DNA of 64,000 nt from Curtobacterium sp. ISL-83 (GTDB lineage Bacteria; Actinomycetota; Actinomycetes; Actinomycetales; Microbacteriaceae). The notes under the pieces were generated by a model. That model worked only from the letters and a program-made list of their open reading frames with translations. It searched no databases and was not told the DNA's origin. The DNA is taken from contig NZ_JAGGPH010000003.1 of the NCBI RefSeq assembly GCF_018613895.1, positions 62,001 to 126,000 of the forward strand, given 5' to 3'. Positions 39,708 to 48,846 of this stretch are shown here, piece after piece. Made by a program: the position numbers and the translations under genes. The first letter of the stretch is position 1; each line of letters begins with the position of its first letter.

Positions 39708-41630
39708 ATGAGCATGGAAGGCGCGGCCTGGAGCTCGCTGTACAAGATCTCGACCGCCAGGGACGACAAGCACGGCTTCTCCCGTGCGTCCCTGCGACGG
39801 ATCATGACGTTCGCCGTGCCGTACCGGTCCAAGCTGCTGGTCTTCATCGCCCTCTCGGTCGTGGGTGCGTTCCTGGCGGTCGCGACGCCGGTGCTCGCCG
39901 GCCAGGTGGTCGACGTCATCGCCGCCCGGGGTGCGGCCAGCACGATCGTCCGGCTCGCCATCGTCATCGCACTCGTGGCCGTGGGGGACGCCGCCGTGTC
40001 ACTCGCGACGCGCTGGTACTCGGCGCGGATCGGCGAAGGTGTGATCCTCGACCTCCGCACCGCTGTCTTCAACCACGTGCAGAAGATGCCGATCGCGTTC
40101 TTCACCCGCACACGGACGGGCGCCCTGGTCAGCCGCCTCAACAACGACGTCATCGGTGCGCAGCAGGCGTTCAGCGGCACGCTGTCCGGCGTGGTCACGA
40201 ACCTCGTGGCGCTGATCCTCACCCTTGCGGTCATGCTCAGCACGTCCTGGCTCGTGACGGTCCTCGCCGTGGTCATGCTCCCGATCTTCCTGGTGCCCGC
40301 CCGCCGCATGGGCAGCCGCCTCGCCGCGCTGCGCCGCGAGGCCGCGGACCACAACGCCGCGATGAGCACGCAGATGACCGAGCGGTTCTCGGCCCCCGGC
40401 GCCACCCTCGTCAAGCTGTTCGGCCGGCCCGACGAGGAAGCCGAGGAGTTCCGCGTCCGCGCCGCCCGGGTCCGCGACATCGGCGTCCGGAGCGCGCTGC
40501 TGCAGTTCGTCTTCGTCACCGCACTCACCCTGGTCTCCGCGCTCGCCCTCGCGCTCGTGTACGGGCTCGGCGGTTCCCTCGCGCTCGGCGGCGCGCTGAA
40601 CACCGGTGACGTCGTCACCCTGGCGCTCCTCCTCACCCGCCTCTACGCGCCGCTCACGAGCCTCGCGAACGCGCGGGTGGAGATCATGAGCGCCGTGGTC
40701 AGCTTCGAGCGAGTCTTCGAGGTCCTGGACCTCGAACCGCTGATCCAGGAGAAGCCCGACGCCGTCACGGTGCCCGACGGCCCGGTCGCCGTGGAGTTCG
40801 ACGACGTCCGCTTCGCCTACCCGTCGGCGGACAAGGTGTCCCTCGCCTCGCTGGAAGAAGTGTCCACGCTGGACACCCGTGGCGGCGAGGAGGTCCTGCA
40901 CGGCATCTCCTTCCGGATCGAGCCGGGGCAGACCGTCGCCCTCGTCGGCACCTCCGGTGCCGGCAAGTCCACGATCGCGCAGCTCCTGTCGCGCCTCTAC
41001 GACGTCGACAGCGGCGCCGTCCGCCTGGCTGGCGCCGACGTCCGTGACGTCACCTTCGCCTCCATGCGGCACAGCCTGGGCATGGTGACACAGGACGGTC
41101 ACCTGTTCCACGAGACCATCGCCTCCAACCTGCGCCTCGCGCGGCCGGAGGCAACCGACGATGAGGTCTGGGACGCGGTCCGCCGCGCGCGGCTCGAGCC
41201 GCTCATCCGGTCCCTGCCGGACCAGCTCGACACCATGGTGGGGGAGCGTGGCTACCGGCTGTCCGGGGGTGAGCGCCAGCGGATGACCATCGCGAGGCTC
41301 CTGCTCGCGCAGCCACGCGTCGTCATCCTCGACGAGGCGACGGCGGCGCTGGACTCCACGTCCGAGGCCGCCGTGCAGGCGGCGCTCAGCGAGGCGCTCG
41401 CGGGACGGACGGCGATGGTGATCGCGCACCGCCTCTCCACCATCCGCAGCGCCGACATGATCCTGGTGGTCGAGGACGGGTCGATCGTCGAGCGCGGCAC
41501 GCACGAGGAGCTGCTGGCCGTCGGTGGGCGGTACGAGGAGTTGCACCGGACGCAGTTCGCGGTGCAGCAGGACGTCGCGGCGGACGAGGAGACGCTGAGC
41601 GGCGCCGAGTCCTCCGCCGGTTTCCAGTAG
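39708..41630 (+). CDS. ABC multidrug/lipid exporter, fused membrane and ATPase domains
   Basis: This 640-residue half-transporter has six membrane spans in residues about 30-330 and an ATPase with Walker A GTSGAGKST, signature LSGGERQR, Walker B VVILDEATAALD and switch AHRLST. It works as a homodimer to export lipids or drugs. An unusual stretch (PSADKVSLASLEEVSTLDTRGGEEVL) lies just before Walker A. ATG 39708 follows GGAAGGAA. It is divergent from the TetR gene. Confidence 0.93.
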   Translation: MSMEGAAWSSLYKISTARDDKHGFSRASLRRIMTFAVPYRSKLLVFIALSVVGAFLAVATPVLAGQVVDVIAARGAASTIVRLAIVIALVAVGDAAVSLATRWYSARIGEGVILDLRTAVFNHVQKMPIAFFTRTRTGALVSRLNNDVIGAQQAFSGTLSGVVTNLVALILTLAVMLSTSWLVTVLAVVMLPIFLVPARRMGSRLAALRREAADHNAAMSTQMTERFSAPGATLVKLFGRPDEEAEEFRVRAARVRDIGVRSALLQFVFVTALTLVSALALALVYGLGGSLALGGALNTGDVVTLALLLTRLYAPLTSLANARVEIMSAVVSFERVFEVLDLEPLIQEKPDAVTVPDGPVAVEFDDVRFAYPSADKVSLASLEEVSTLDTRGGEEVLHGISFRIEPGQTVALVGTSGAGKSTIAQLLSRLYDVDSGAVRLAGADVRDVTFASMRHSLGMVTQDGHLFHETIASNLRLARPEATDDEVWDAVRRARLEPLIRSLPDQLDTMVGERGYRLSGGERQRMTIARLLLAQPRVVILDEATAALDSTSEAAVQAALSEALAGRTAMVIAHRLSTIRSADMILVVEDGSIVERGTHEELLAVGGRYEELHRTQFAVQQDVAADEETLSGAESSAGFQ

Positions 41631-41653
41631 CCGATCGCCAGGTCCTGTCGAAG

Positions 41654-42622
41654 TCATGGTCGAACGAGGTCGCCGGACACGTCCCAAAGCCGTTCTGCTG
41701 CGTCGGGGTCGAGCGCCCACGCCTTGACGCCGTGGGGGTGATCGGCGAGCGAAGCGTCGTCGGGGACCGTGTAGGCCTCTTGCGCGTCGTCCAGGTAGTG
41801 CCCGCCGGTATGGGCGAACTCCGGACGGACCGCCGCGACGACAGTGGTCGCGGCGCCCTGCCCGACGGTCTTGTAGGAGAAGAGTCCGGCGGCTTCGGCG
41901 GCGTCCAGCGAAGCCTTCTGCCTCGGCGTGAAGTCCCGTTGGAGTCCGGTCACCACGCCGCCGGGGTTGACCGCGTTCGCGACGATCCCGTCCGACTCCC
42001 ACCGGCGGGTCGCTTCGACCGTGAAGAGCGAGTTCGCCGTCTTCGCCTGCGCGTACGCGAGTTGTGGATCGTAGGGGCGGTGGTCGAAGTGCAGGTCGTC
42101 GAAGTGAACTCCGTCGCGCATGTGTGCGGTGGAACTCAGCGACACGATGCGAGCGCCGCCGTGCTGTGCAGCGCCAGATGCGAGAGCACGATGCAGGCCC
42201 ACGGAGAGCGCGAAGTGCCCGAGGTGGTTGGTCGCGAACTGCAGCTCCCACGCTTCGGTTGTCCGCTGGAGGCCTCCGGTGACGATTCCGGCGTTGTTGA
42301 CGAGCAGATCGAGTGGTCCGTCCCATCGCTCCACGAACCGGGACACCGAGGCCTGGTCGGCGAGGTCGAGCGTCGCGACGTGGAGTTGTCCTCGCAACCC
42401 GGATGCCGCGAACTCGTTCGCTGCGCTGCGGCCAGCCGCTTCGTTCCGGACAGCCATCGTCACCTCAGCTCCGGCAGCGGCCAGCGCCCGTGCGGTCTCC
42501 CTGCCGAGCCCGGAGGACGCTCCGGTGACAATGACCCGGAGCCCGTCGAGGACGACATCGCGGAGCACGTCGTCAGCGGTGCTTGCGGGGGTGAAGGGCG
42601 TGACGATCAGGGAAGCAGACAT
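41654..42622 (-). CDS. SDR family oxidoreductase (retinol dehydrogenase-like)
   Basis: This 322-residue SDR has TGASSGLG, NNAGI, SSTAHMRDGVHFDDLHFDH and YAQAK, the pattern of the long RDH/WWOX-like actinobacterial SDRs. ATG 42622 has TATAGT seven bases upstream and no Shine-Dalgarno, so it is leaderless. It is divergent from a TetR gene and shares its operator. Confidence 0.92.
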   Translation of the reverse strand: MSASLIVTPFTPASTADDVLRDVVLDGLRVIVTGASSGLGRETARALAAAGAEVTMAVRNEAAGRSAANEFAASGLRGQLHVATLDLADQASVSRFVERWDGPLDLLVNNAGIVTGGLQRTTEAWELQFATNHLGHFALSVGLHRALASGAAQHGGARIVSLSSTAHMRDGVHFDDLHFDHRPYDPQLAYAQAKTANSLFTVEATRRWESDGIVANAVNPGGVVTGLQRDFTPRQKASLDAAEAAGLFSYKTVGQGAATTVVAAVRPEFAHTGGHYLDDAQEAYTVPDDASLADHPHGVKAWALDPDAAERLWDVSGDLVRP

Positions 42623-42629
42623 GCGTCTG

Positions 42630-42659
42630 ACTATACGCACTTGTCACAGTCTGTATAGT
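42630..42659. promoter_or_regulatory. Operator with leaderless -10 boxes, SDR/TetR
   Basis: actatac (42630-42636) and gtatagt (42653-42659) pair with a 16-base spacer. The left arm contains the minus-strand -10 TATAGT of the SDR, so binding would block its promoter. A direct gtgcg motif flanks each arm. Confidence 0.7.
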
Positions 42660-42686
42660 GCGTTTCCTCACTGGTAGAGTGTGGGC

Positions 42687-43268
42687 ATGCCTGAACGCGT
42701 TTCGTCGGCCGAAACCGGGGTTGCCCGACGAGACGCCGTCCTCGACTCCGCCATTCAGGTGTTCGTCCGGTTCGGGTACCGCAAGACCTCCATGGACGAC
42801 GTCGCACGGGCGGCGGGCCTGTCACGTCAGGGCTTGTACTTCCTGTTCGACTCGAAGCCCGTGCTGTTCCGCGAGGCCGTGGAGCGAGCACTCGAGCGCG
42901 ACCTCGTCGTCATCGCCGAGGTGCTCGAGGACGGGCGTCCACTCCAGGTCCGGCTCCTCGCTGCGTTCGAGCGCTGGGCTGGCTCCTTCATCGGACCACT
43001 GACTGAGCAGACGATGGGCACGCGCGATTTCGATCCCGCGCTGCTGGGCCCCGTGCTCGACACCGCTCCGCGGCGGTTCCGGGACCTCATCACCAGGGCG
43101 ATCACAGACGAGCACCCAACGGACGCCGCCGACCGCGCGAGCACACTGATCAGTGCTTCGATCGGTGTCAAGCACCAGACCTCATCGCGCGAGCTGTACG
43201 CCCAGTCGATCGAGATCGCGATCGACCTCATCGTCGGTCCGCGCCGAGCTCGAGGAGCCGCTCAGTGA
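42687..43268 (+). CDS. TetR family transcriptional regulator
   Basis: This 193-residue protein has the HTH SAIQVFVRFGYRKTSMDDVARAAGLSRQGLYFLFDSKPVLFREAV. ATG 42687 has TAGAGT six bases upstream; GTG 42681 in frame is less likely because it would overlap that box. It probably represses the divergent SDR and itself. Its stop lies 19 bases from the convergent zinc-ribbon SDR. Confidence 0.9.
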   Translation: MPERVSSAETGVARRDAVLDSAIQVFVRFGYRKTSMDDVARAAGLSRQGLYFLFDSKPVLFREAVERALERDLVVIAEVLEDGRPLQVRLLAAFERWAGSFIGPLTEQTMGTRDFDPALLGPVLDTAPRRFRDLITRAITDEHPTDAADRASTLISASIGVKHQTSSRELYAQSIEIAIDLIVGPRRARGAAQ

Positions 43269-43287
43269 GGGACGTACTCCGCGACGA

Positions 43288-44754
43288 TCACCACGAGCTC
43301 GGCGCGTAGTCCTTCAGGAAGACCCCGAACACGTCCTCGCCCGCCTCCCCGCGAACGATCGGGTCGTAGACCCGGGCTGCCCCGTCCACGAGATCGAGCG
43401 GCGCGTGGAACCCCTCCTCCGCCAGCCGGACCTTCGTCGGGTGCGGTCGTTCGTCGGTGATCCACCCGGTGTCGACGCTGGTCATCAGGATGCGATCGGT
43501 CTCGAACATCTCCTGCGCGCTCGTGCGCGTGAGCATGTTCACCGCGGCCTTCGCCATGTTCGTGTGCGGATGGCCCGGCCCCTTGTAGGCACGGCCGAAC
43601 ACGCCCTCCATCGCGCTGACGTTGACGACGTAGGTGCGACGCGCCTCGCTCGCCGCCATGGCGGGGCGGAGCTTGGAGATCAGGATGAACGGCGCCGTCG
43701 TGTTCGCGAGCTGGACCTCGAGCATCTCGAGCGGGTCCACCTCGTTGACGTGCTGGGTCCACGAGTTCTCGTCGTGGAGGTCCGGGATGAGACCGCCGGC
43801 ATCGATCGCGGTCCCCATCGCGTGCCGTTCGAGCGAGCTCGACCCCGGAGCCATCGCCTGCTCCGTGAGCTGGTCCGCACGGGCTGCGGCGGCTGCGAGG
43901 ATCGGGTGGGCGGTCACCGAACGCGCGAGCGCCTGCGGGTGCTGGTCGTTGGTGTGCCCGAAGGTGACCAACTCGGGGAGCGGTCCGTCGGGGAGCGGCG
44001 CGAGCTCCGCGTCGACGAGGGGCTGGTACGCCCCGGGGGAGCGGCGCACGGTCTGCGTCGCGTTGTTGATCAGGATGTCGAGGGGCCCGGCCGCCGCCAC
44101 GTCCTCGGCCAGCCCGATCACCTGTGCGGGGTCGCGCAGGTCGATGCCGACGACCTTCAGTCGCGACATCCAGTCGGCGGAATCCGGGAGGCTCGTGAAG
44201 CGTCGGACTGCATCTCGCGGGAAGCGTGTGGTGATGGTGGTGTGCGCACCGTCGCGCAGCAAGCGCAGTGCGATGTACATGCCGATCTTCGCTCGACCGC
44301 CGGTGAGCAGCGCCCGCTTGCCGGTCAGGTCGGTGCGGGCGTCACGCTTCGCGTGACTCATCGCAGCGCAGGAGGGGCAGAGCTGGTGGTAGAACGCGTC
44401 GACGACCGTGTACTGCTGCTTGCACATGTAGCAGGGGCGCGACTTCAGGAGGGTGCCCGCGGTGGACGCCGCCGTCGAGCTGGTGATCAGCACGCCGCGG
44501 GTCTCGTCGTCGATCCGGTCCGCGGCACCCGTGGCGGTCGCGGCGATCACACGGCGATCTGCGTCGGCGATGACCGCTCGCTTCTCGAGCCGGTGGGCGC
44601 GCTTCACTGCCTTGAACATCTTCGCCGTCGCCTGCCGCACGCGGATGAAGTCCGGATGCGTCTCGTCGATCGCGGTCAGCTGCTCGAGGACCCGGAGCGT
44701 CGTGTCCAGGTCCGCGGGGGCGATACCGGTGGGGTCGGGGAGCTCGGAGGTCAC
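43288..44754 (-). CDS. SDR-like protein with N-terminal zinc ribbon
   Basis: This 488-residue protein has an N-terminal helical region, a zinc-ribbon-like CxxC...CxxC (Cys108, 111, 126, 129) and a C-terminal SDR domain starting KRALLTGGRAKIGMY. It also has NNATQ and NVSAMEG. The catalytic YxxxK equivalent reads TNMAK, i.e. Thr in place of Tyr, so classical SDR chemistry may be lost. GTG 44754 has TAGAAT five bases upstream. It is divergent from the VOC/HxlR pair. I do not know a function for this architecture. Confidence 0.8.
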   Translation of the reverse strand: MTSELPDPTGIAPADLDTTLRVLEQLTAIDETHPDFIRVRQATAKMFKAVKRAHRLEKRAVIADADRRVIAATATGAADRIDDETRGVLITSSTAASTAGTLLKSRPCYMCKQQYTVVDAFYHQLCPSCAAMSHAKRDARTDLTGKRALLTGGRAKIGMYIALRLLRDGAHTTITTRFPRDAVRRFTSLPDSADWMSRLKVVGIDLRDPAQVIGLAEDVAAAGPLDILINNATQTVRRSPGAYQPLVDAELAPLPDGPLPELVTFGHTNDQHPQALARSVTAHPILAAAAARADQLTEQAMAPGSSSLERHAMGTAIDAGGLIPDLHDENSWTQHVNEVDPLEMLEVQLANTTAPFILISKLRPAMAASEARRTYVVNVSAMEGVFGRAYKGPGHPHTNMAKAAVNMLTRTSAQEMFETDRILMTSVDTGWITDERPHPTKVRLAEEGFHAPLDLVDGAARVYDPIVRGEAGEDVFGVFLKDYAPSSW

Positions 44755-44793
44755 ACGGGATTCTACGCCGGGCGTCCGATCCGCGAGTGCCCC

Positions 44794-44820
44794 TTGACCG
44801 GTCACTTGTGTTTTGCAAGT
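44794..44820 (+). promoter_or_regulatory. Promoter/operator of VOC-HxlR pair
   Basis: TTGACC at 44794-44799 is a good -35. acttg (44804-44808) and caagt (44816-44820) form an inverted repeat with a 7-base spacer just before TATCTG, next to ATG 44829. HxlR regulators bind such short palindromes. Confidence 0.45.
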
Positions 44821-44828
44821 ATCTGCCC

Positions 44829-45233
44829 ATGAGCCTCTTCATCAGCTGTCCGGTCGAGAGCGTCGAGCGCACGACCGCCTTCTACACCGCCCTCGGGTGG
44901 GCGCTCAACGCCGAGATGTCCGACCACAACGTGTCGTGCTTCGCGATCGCCCCGGACCAGTACGTGATGCTCACCAGCCGTGAGGCGTACGCCGCCGTCG
45001 GGGGTGTCGAGGAACTCATCGGCGGACCCGACACCCCGTCGAAGGTGACGGTCTCGTTCGACCTCAGCAGCCGCGAAGCCGTCGACGAGCTCGTCGAGCG
45101 CGCCGGCGCCGCTGGCGGTCGGGTCGGCGACACCGACGACTACCCCTTCATGTACCAGCGGCAGTTCGACGACCCGGACGGCTACCACTACTCGCCGTTC
45201 TGGATGAAGCCGGACGTCGACGCGACCGCGTGA
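44829..45233 (+). CDS. Glyoxalase-fold (VOC) protein
   Basis: This 134-residue VOC protein has MSLFISCPVESVERTTAFYTALGW, FDDPDGYHYSPFWMKPD and a conserved acidic pair near the end. It is close to the lactoylglutathione-lyase-like group often paired with HxlR regulators. Its TGA overlaps the HxlR GTG by 4 bases, so they are coupled. Substrate unknown. Confidence 0.88.
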   Translation: MSLFISCPVESVERTTAFYTALGWALNAEMSDHNVSCFAIAPDQYVMLTSREAYAAVGGVEELIGGPDTPSKVTVSFDLSSREAVDELVERAGAAGGRVGDTDDYPFMYQRQFDDPDGYHYSPFWMKPDVDATA

Positions 45234-45511
45234 GCGACCTCGCTGCGGCACTCGGCGTCGTCGGGCCGCGGTGGGCGCTGCTCATCGTGGAGCGCCTGCT
45301 CGACGGTCCCCAGCGCTACGGCGACCTGCACCGCGACCTCGGCGTGCCGACGAACATCCTCGCGACCCGCCTCCGCGAGCTCGAGACGGCTGGCGTGCTG
45401 ACCCGATTGCCCCTCCGGCACAACACCCGGGCCTACGCGTTGACCGAGCGCGGGCAGGCCCTGCGCGACGCGATCCTCGCGCTCGGACGGTGGGGTGCCG
45501 CTGCGGAGTAG
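45230..45511 (+). CDS. HxlR family transcriptional regulator
   Basis: This 93-residue winged-helix protein has GPRWALLIVERLLDGPQRYGDLHRDLGVPTNILATRLRELETAGVLTRLP and YALTERGQALRDAI. It lacks cysteine, so it does not sense redox by thiol chemistry. It probably controls itself and the upstream VOC gene. Confidence 0.92.
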   Translation: MSDLAAALGVVGPRWALLIVERLLDGPQRYGDLHRDLGVPTNILATRLRELETAGVLTRLPLRHNTRAYALTERGQALRDAILALGRWGAAAE

Positions 45512-45528
45512 CCCGCGGACGGCACAGA

Positions 45529-46026
45529 TCAGTGAGAGTCGATCATGCCTCCTCCGACGAAGGTGGAGTGCACCGTGTCGTCGGTGAGGTTGCAGGTGTA
45601 CATGGCCCACGGGTCGGTGTGACCGTCCGTGAACTGCTTGATGGGGTAGACGAGCATGTAGGTCCCGCGAACAGTCCTCCCGACCGGGTGCTCGGTGAAC
45701 TGCAACACGACGTTCGCGTCATCAGCGCCGATGTTGCACTCGTCGTAGATGTGCTGGGCCAACGGTGAGACGGTCGGTGTGGCCGCTGCCGGCGCCGGCG
45801 GTGTTGCCCGCGTCGGCGTCGGTGCCTGTGCCGGTGCCGGTGCCGGTGGTGCTGTCGGTGTGGGGGAGGCCGTCGCGGGCGTCGAGCGCGGCGTGGCGCT
45901 CGCTGTCGGACGCGGTGCGGGCGGCGATGACTGAGCGGTGGGTGCTGCTGCAGCGCACCCGGCGAGGGCAGCCATGACGGCGCACGCTGCTGCCGTCGTG
46001 AGGGCGAAGCGGGGAAGGGTGTTCAT
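45529..46026 (-). CDS. Secreted lipoprotein with Pro/Ala/Thr-rich linker
   Basis: This 165-residue protein starts at ATG 46026 with a signal peptide and lipobox LAGC (Cys about 24). A Pro/Ala/Thr-rich linker (about 30-88) leads to a small C-terminal domain, ending HIYDECNIGADDANVVLQFTEHPVG...MYTCNLTDDTVHSTFVGGG. Two Cys in that domain may form a disulphide. I do not recognise the family; a cell-surface role is likely. Confidence 0.75.
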   Translation of the reverse strand: MNTLPRFALTTAAACAVMAALAGCAAAAPTAQSSPPAPRPTASATPRSTPATASPTPTAPPAPAPAQAPTPTRATPPAPAAATPTVSPLAQHIYDECNIGADDANVVLQFTEHPVGRTVRGTYMLVYPIKQFTDGHTDPWAMYTCNLTDDTVHSTFVGGGMIDSH

Positions 46027-46221
46027 GAGCGGCGACTCCTTGCGTCGGTTGCGGGGTGCTCCTGATGAGGAGTGTCGGGAGTTGCCGTGTCCTGACAGAT
46101 CACCGCTGGCGGGTGCGCACGCCGTGATCGGTCACGGGTACTCCTGACCGGGCCTGCCGGCCTGCGTGCCGTGCCTCCAGATCTGATGCCGGCGTCGTCC
46201 GAGCCCCAGTAGCTTGGGAGG

Positions 46222-46704
46222 GTGTCCCTCACCGTTCGCGCCGCGCAGGTCGCTGATGCGGCCGGAATAGCTGCCGTCCACGTCCAGGCGTGGCGTGAGG
46301 CGTACGCGCACCTGATGCCTGCGGACTTCCTCGCGTCGCTCGACGAGCAACGGCGAGCGTCCGGATGGCGGCAGATCCTCGCTGATGGGATCACGGACGT
46401 GTTCGTCGCGATCGACGGGACGACGACCATCGGGTGGGCTTCAGCCGGACCGGGACGGGACCACGACGCCGCTCGTGCTCGCGAACTCGAAGGCATCTAC
46501 GTCCTCGCTTCCGCGTACGGCACGGGAGCCGGGCAGCGGTTGCTCGACGCTGCGGTGGGAAACACGGGGGCGTACTTGTGGATGGCCGACGACAATCCCC
46601 GGGCGGAAGCCTTCTACCGTCGCAACGGGTTCGAACGTGACGGCGCCGTCAAACAGGAGTCCTTCGGGCCTGTCAGCCTTCCCGTCGTCCGCCTGAGCCG
46701 CTGA
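46222..46704 (+). CDS. GNAT family N-acetyltransferase
   Basis: This 160-residue GNAT has LTVRAAQVADAAGIAAVHVQAWREAY, the acetyl-CoA motif YVLASAYGTGAGQRLLDAA and DDNPRAEAFYRRNGFERDGAVK. GTG 46222 has TAGCTT six bases upstream; the GGGAGG directly adjacent is too close to act as Shine-Dalgarno. Substrate unknown. Confidence 0.9.
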   Translation: MSLTVRAAQVADAAGIAAVHVQAWREAYAHLMPADFLASLDEQRRASGWRQILADGITDVFVAIDGTTTIGWASAGPGRDHDAARARELEGIYVLASAYGTGAGQRLLDAAVGNTGAYLWMADDNPRAEAFYRRNGFERDGAVKQESFGPVSLPVVRLSR

Positions 46705-46740
46705 CCCTGCGGGCAGGCGGCCCGCGCCGACTGTCGGGCG

Positions 46741-47367
46741 TCAGGTCCACTCGCCGGCCGGCACCTCCAGGGCTGCTCGCCCGTGCTCGGTGAGCGGGAT
46801 GGCGGCCAACGCCGTCAGGCCCACCGTCGTCAGCTTCGTCCGAGCGACACCGGATCCGCCGAGGATCGCCATCCCCTCGATCAGGGCGACGAAGTAGGCA
46901 CCGAGGGCTTCCGCGTCGGCGTCCGCCTGGATCTCGCCCGCCTCTTGCCCGTCGCGGATGCAGGCCTGGTAGTGCCCTTGCATGTCGTCGAAGGTCTTCA
47001 GGACCGATGCGGCGACGTCGGGGTCGCTGCTCGAGAGCTCCATCGCGGCCTTCGCGAAGAGCGATGGCTGCTCGCGAGCCGATCCGTAGGTGACCGCGAC
47101 CTTCAGTAGCTGGGTGCGGATCCGGACGAGGGGGCTGTCCCCGTGGTGGAGCGCCTCGAGCGCAGCGACCGCGTCTGCCGTGTCGCTGAGCAGGACTCGC
47201 ATGAACAGCTCCTTCTTGCCACCGAACGCGTTGTACAGGCTCTGTCGCCCGAGCCCCGTCGCTGCGACGAGATCGTCGATCGAGGTGCCGGCGTACCCGG
47301 TCCTCGAGAAGGCCTGGTTGGCCGACGCGATGACCTCGTCTTCGTTGAACGCGCGTGGCCTCGGCAT
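46741..47367 (-). CDS. TetR family transcriptional regulator of the MFS efflux gene
   Basis: This 208-residue protein has the HTH ASANQAFSRTGYAGTSIDDLVAATGLGRQSLYNAFGGKKELFMRVL and a C-terminal ligand domain of the YxaF/LmrA-like class. ATG 47367 follows CAGGAGTCC. It is divergent from an MFS transporter, with direct repeats of TTGACTGAT in between. Confidence 0.92.
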   Translation of the reverse strand: MPRPRAFNEDEVIASANQAFSRTGYAGTSIDDLVAATGLGRQSLYNAFGGKKELFMRVLLSDTADAVAALEALHHGDSPLVRIRTQLLKVAVTYGSAREQPSLFAKAAMELSSSDPDVAASVLKTFDDMQGHYQACIRDGQEAGEIQADADAEALGAYFVALIEGMAILGGSGVARTKLTTVGLTALAAIPLTEHGRAALEVPAGEWT

Positions 47368-47404
47368 GCGGACTCCTGTTCGCGGTGAGCGCACCGCATC
47401 GGTT

Positions 47405-47452
47405 GTTGACTGATTGGTCCAGAACGGCGTACAGTTCTTGACTGATCAATCA
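47405..47452. promoter_or_regulatory. TTGACTGAT operator repeats, TetR/MFS
   Basis: TTGACTGAT occurs at 47405-47413 and 47438-47446. The second forms the palindrome ttga-ctga-tcaa (47438-47449). They lie in the divergent promoter region, and the second also resembles a -35 for the MFS gene. Confidence 0.7.
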
Positions 47453-47543
47453 TAAACCGTGTTCGGCTGCGGCGCAGTCCCCGTGCGATCGCGCACGGCG
47501 GACGCCGTCCGCAGGGACACCACTTCGAAGGAGCCGACGAACC

Positions 47544-48779
47544 ATGACTGCACACCCTCGATCAGACGGCTGGCCGATCCCGCAACGGCGGGCGTGGACG
47601 GCCATCGCCGCGATCTCGTTCGGATCGCTGGCCCTCGTGATCTCGGAACTGCTCCCGGTGGGCATGCTCTCCGACATCGCTGGCGGACTGCGGGTCTCGG
47701 AGGGCACTGTGGGCCTGACCGTCTCGATGCCGGCGCTCGTCGCGGCGGTGTCCGCCCTCGTGCTGAACGCCACGACCGGGCGCCTCGACCGCCGACACCT
47801 GCTCCTCACGTTCGGCGTCCTGTTCCTCGCCGCCAACGCGCTGTCGGCGCTCGCTCCGAACTTCGCCGTGCTCTTGATCGCACGTGGCCTGCTCGGCGTG
47901 GCGATCGGCGGGTTCTGGTCACAAGCGGGAGGCCTCGCCACCCGGATCACACACCAGCGCGTCGTCGGGCGTGCGACCGCCTACATCTTCAGCGGGATCT
48001 CGGTCGGCAGTGTGATCGGTGTCCCGGCCACCCAGTTCCTCGCGACGGTCGTCGACTGGCGAGCGGTGTTCTGGTTCGCCACCGCGTTCGCTGCCATCGT
48101 CGTCGCCGCGCAGGTCGTCGCGTTGCCGGCGATCCCCGGGCCCGGGAAGGCCTCGCTCGCAGCGCTTCCCCGGCTCGTGTCCCGCGGACCGGTGATCATG
48201 CTCGTCCTCGGGACGGTGTTCGCCATGGTGGGGCAGTACGCGGCGTACACGTTCATCGAGCCGTACTACTCCGGGACGTTGCGCACGCCTCAGGCGCTGA
48301 TGAGCACGATCCTCGTGCTCTACGGCCTCGGCGGCATCGTGGGCAACTTCGTCGGCGGCGCACTCGCGTCGCGGGCCACTCGCCTGGCGACCATCGTCGT
48401 CCCCGCCGCCCTGGCCGTGGTCCTCGCGGCGACGCAACTGCTCACGGCCGCGCCGGTCGGACCGGTCGTGGTCACCGTCCTGTGGGGCTTGGTGGCCGGC
48501 GCCGCTCCCGTGACCCTGCAGAACTGGGCGTTCCGAGCTGCACCGGACGCCCCGGACGGCGTCTCCGCGATCCTCGCGTCGTTCCTCCAGGCCGCCATCG
48601 CGGTCGGGGCGGCCGTCGGAGGCGCGATCGTGAACGCCGGTGGGGTGTCAGCGGCCATGTGGTCGGGTGCCGCCCTGGTGCTGGTCGCAGCCGTGATCGG
48701 GGCCTTCGCGCGGTTCGCGCCGACGCCTGCGACGGTCACGGCCGACGTGGCACCGAAGGTCGACGAGCTCGCTCGCTGA
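47544..48779 (+). CDS. MFS transporter, 12-span DHA1 type
   Basis: This 411-residue efflux-type MFS protein starts at ATG 47544 behind GAAGGAG. It has about 12 membrane spans, TTGRLDRRHLLLTFGVLFLAANALSALA and the RGLLGVAIGGFWSQAGGLATRI block of AraJ/NepI-like exporters. It is divergent from and probably regulated by the TetR gene. Substrate unknown. Confidence 0.92.
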   Translation: MTAHPRSDGWPIPQRRAWTAIAAISFGSLALVISELLPVGMLSDIAGGLRVSEGTVGLTVSMPALVAAVSALVLNATTGRLDRRHLLLTFGVLFLAANALSALAPNFAVLLIARGLLGVAIGGFWSQAGGLATRITHQRVVGRATAYIFSGISVGSVIGVPATQFLATVVDWRAVFWFATAFAAIVVAAQVVALPAIPGPGKASLAALPRLVSRGPVIMLVLGTVFAMVGQYAAYTFIEPYYSGTLRTPQALMSTILVLYGLGGIVGNFVGGALASRATRLATIVVPAALAVVLAATQLLTAAPVGPVVVTVLWGLVAGAAPVTLQNWAFRAAPDAPDGVSAILASFLQAAIAVGAAVGGAIVNAGGVSAAMWSGAALVLVAAVIGAFARFAPTPATVTADVAPKVDELAR

Positions 48780-48846
48780 CCCGTGGGCAGCGGCGCGGCG
48801 CCTCGACCCCGCCACGTCGTTGCCCTTCCGTCGCGGAGGGCAGCGG

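Noticed and set aside
45770-45920. Repetitive GC/GT-rich stretch near 45.8 kb
   Set aside because: It encodes the Pro/Ala/Thr linker of the lipoprotein and needs no separate repeat.
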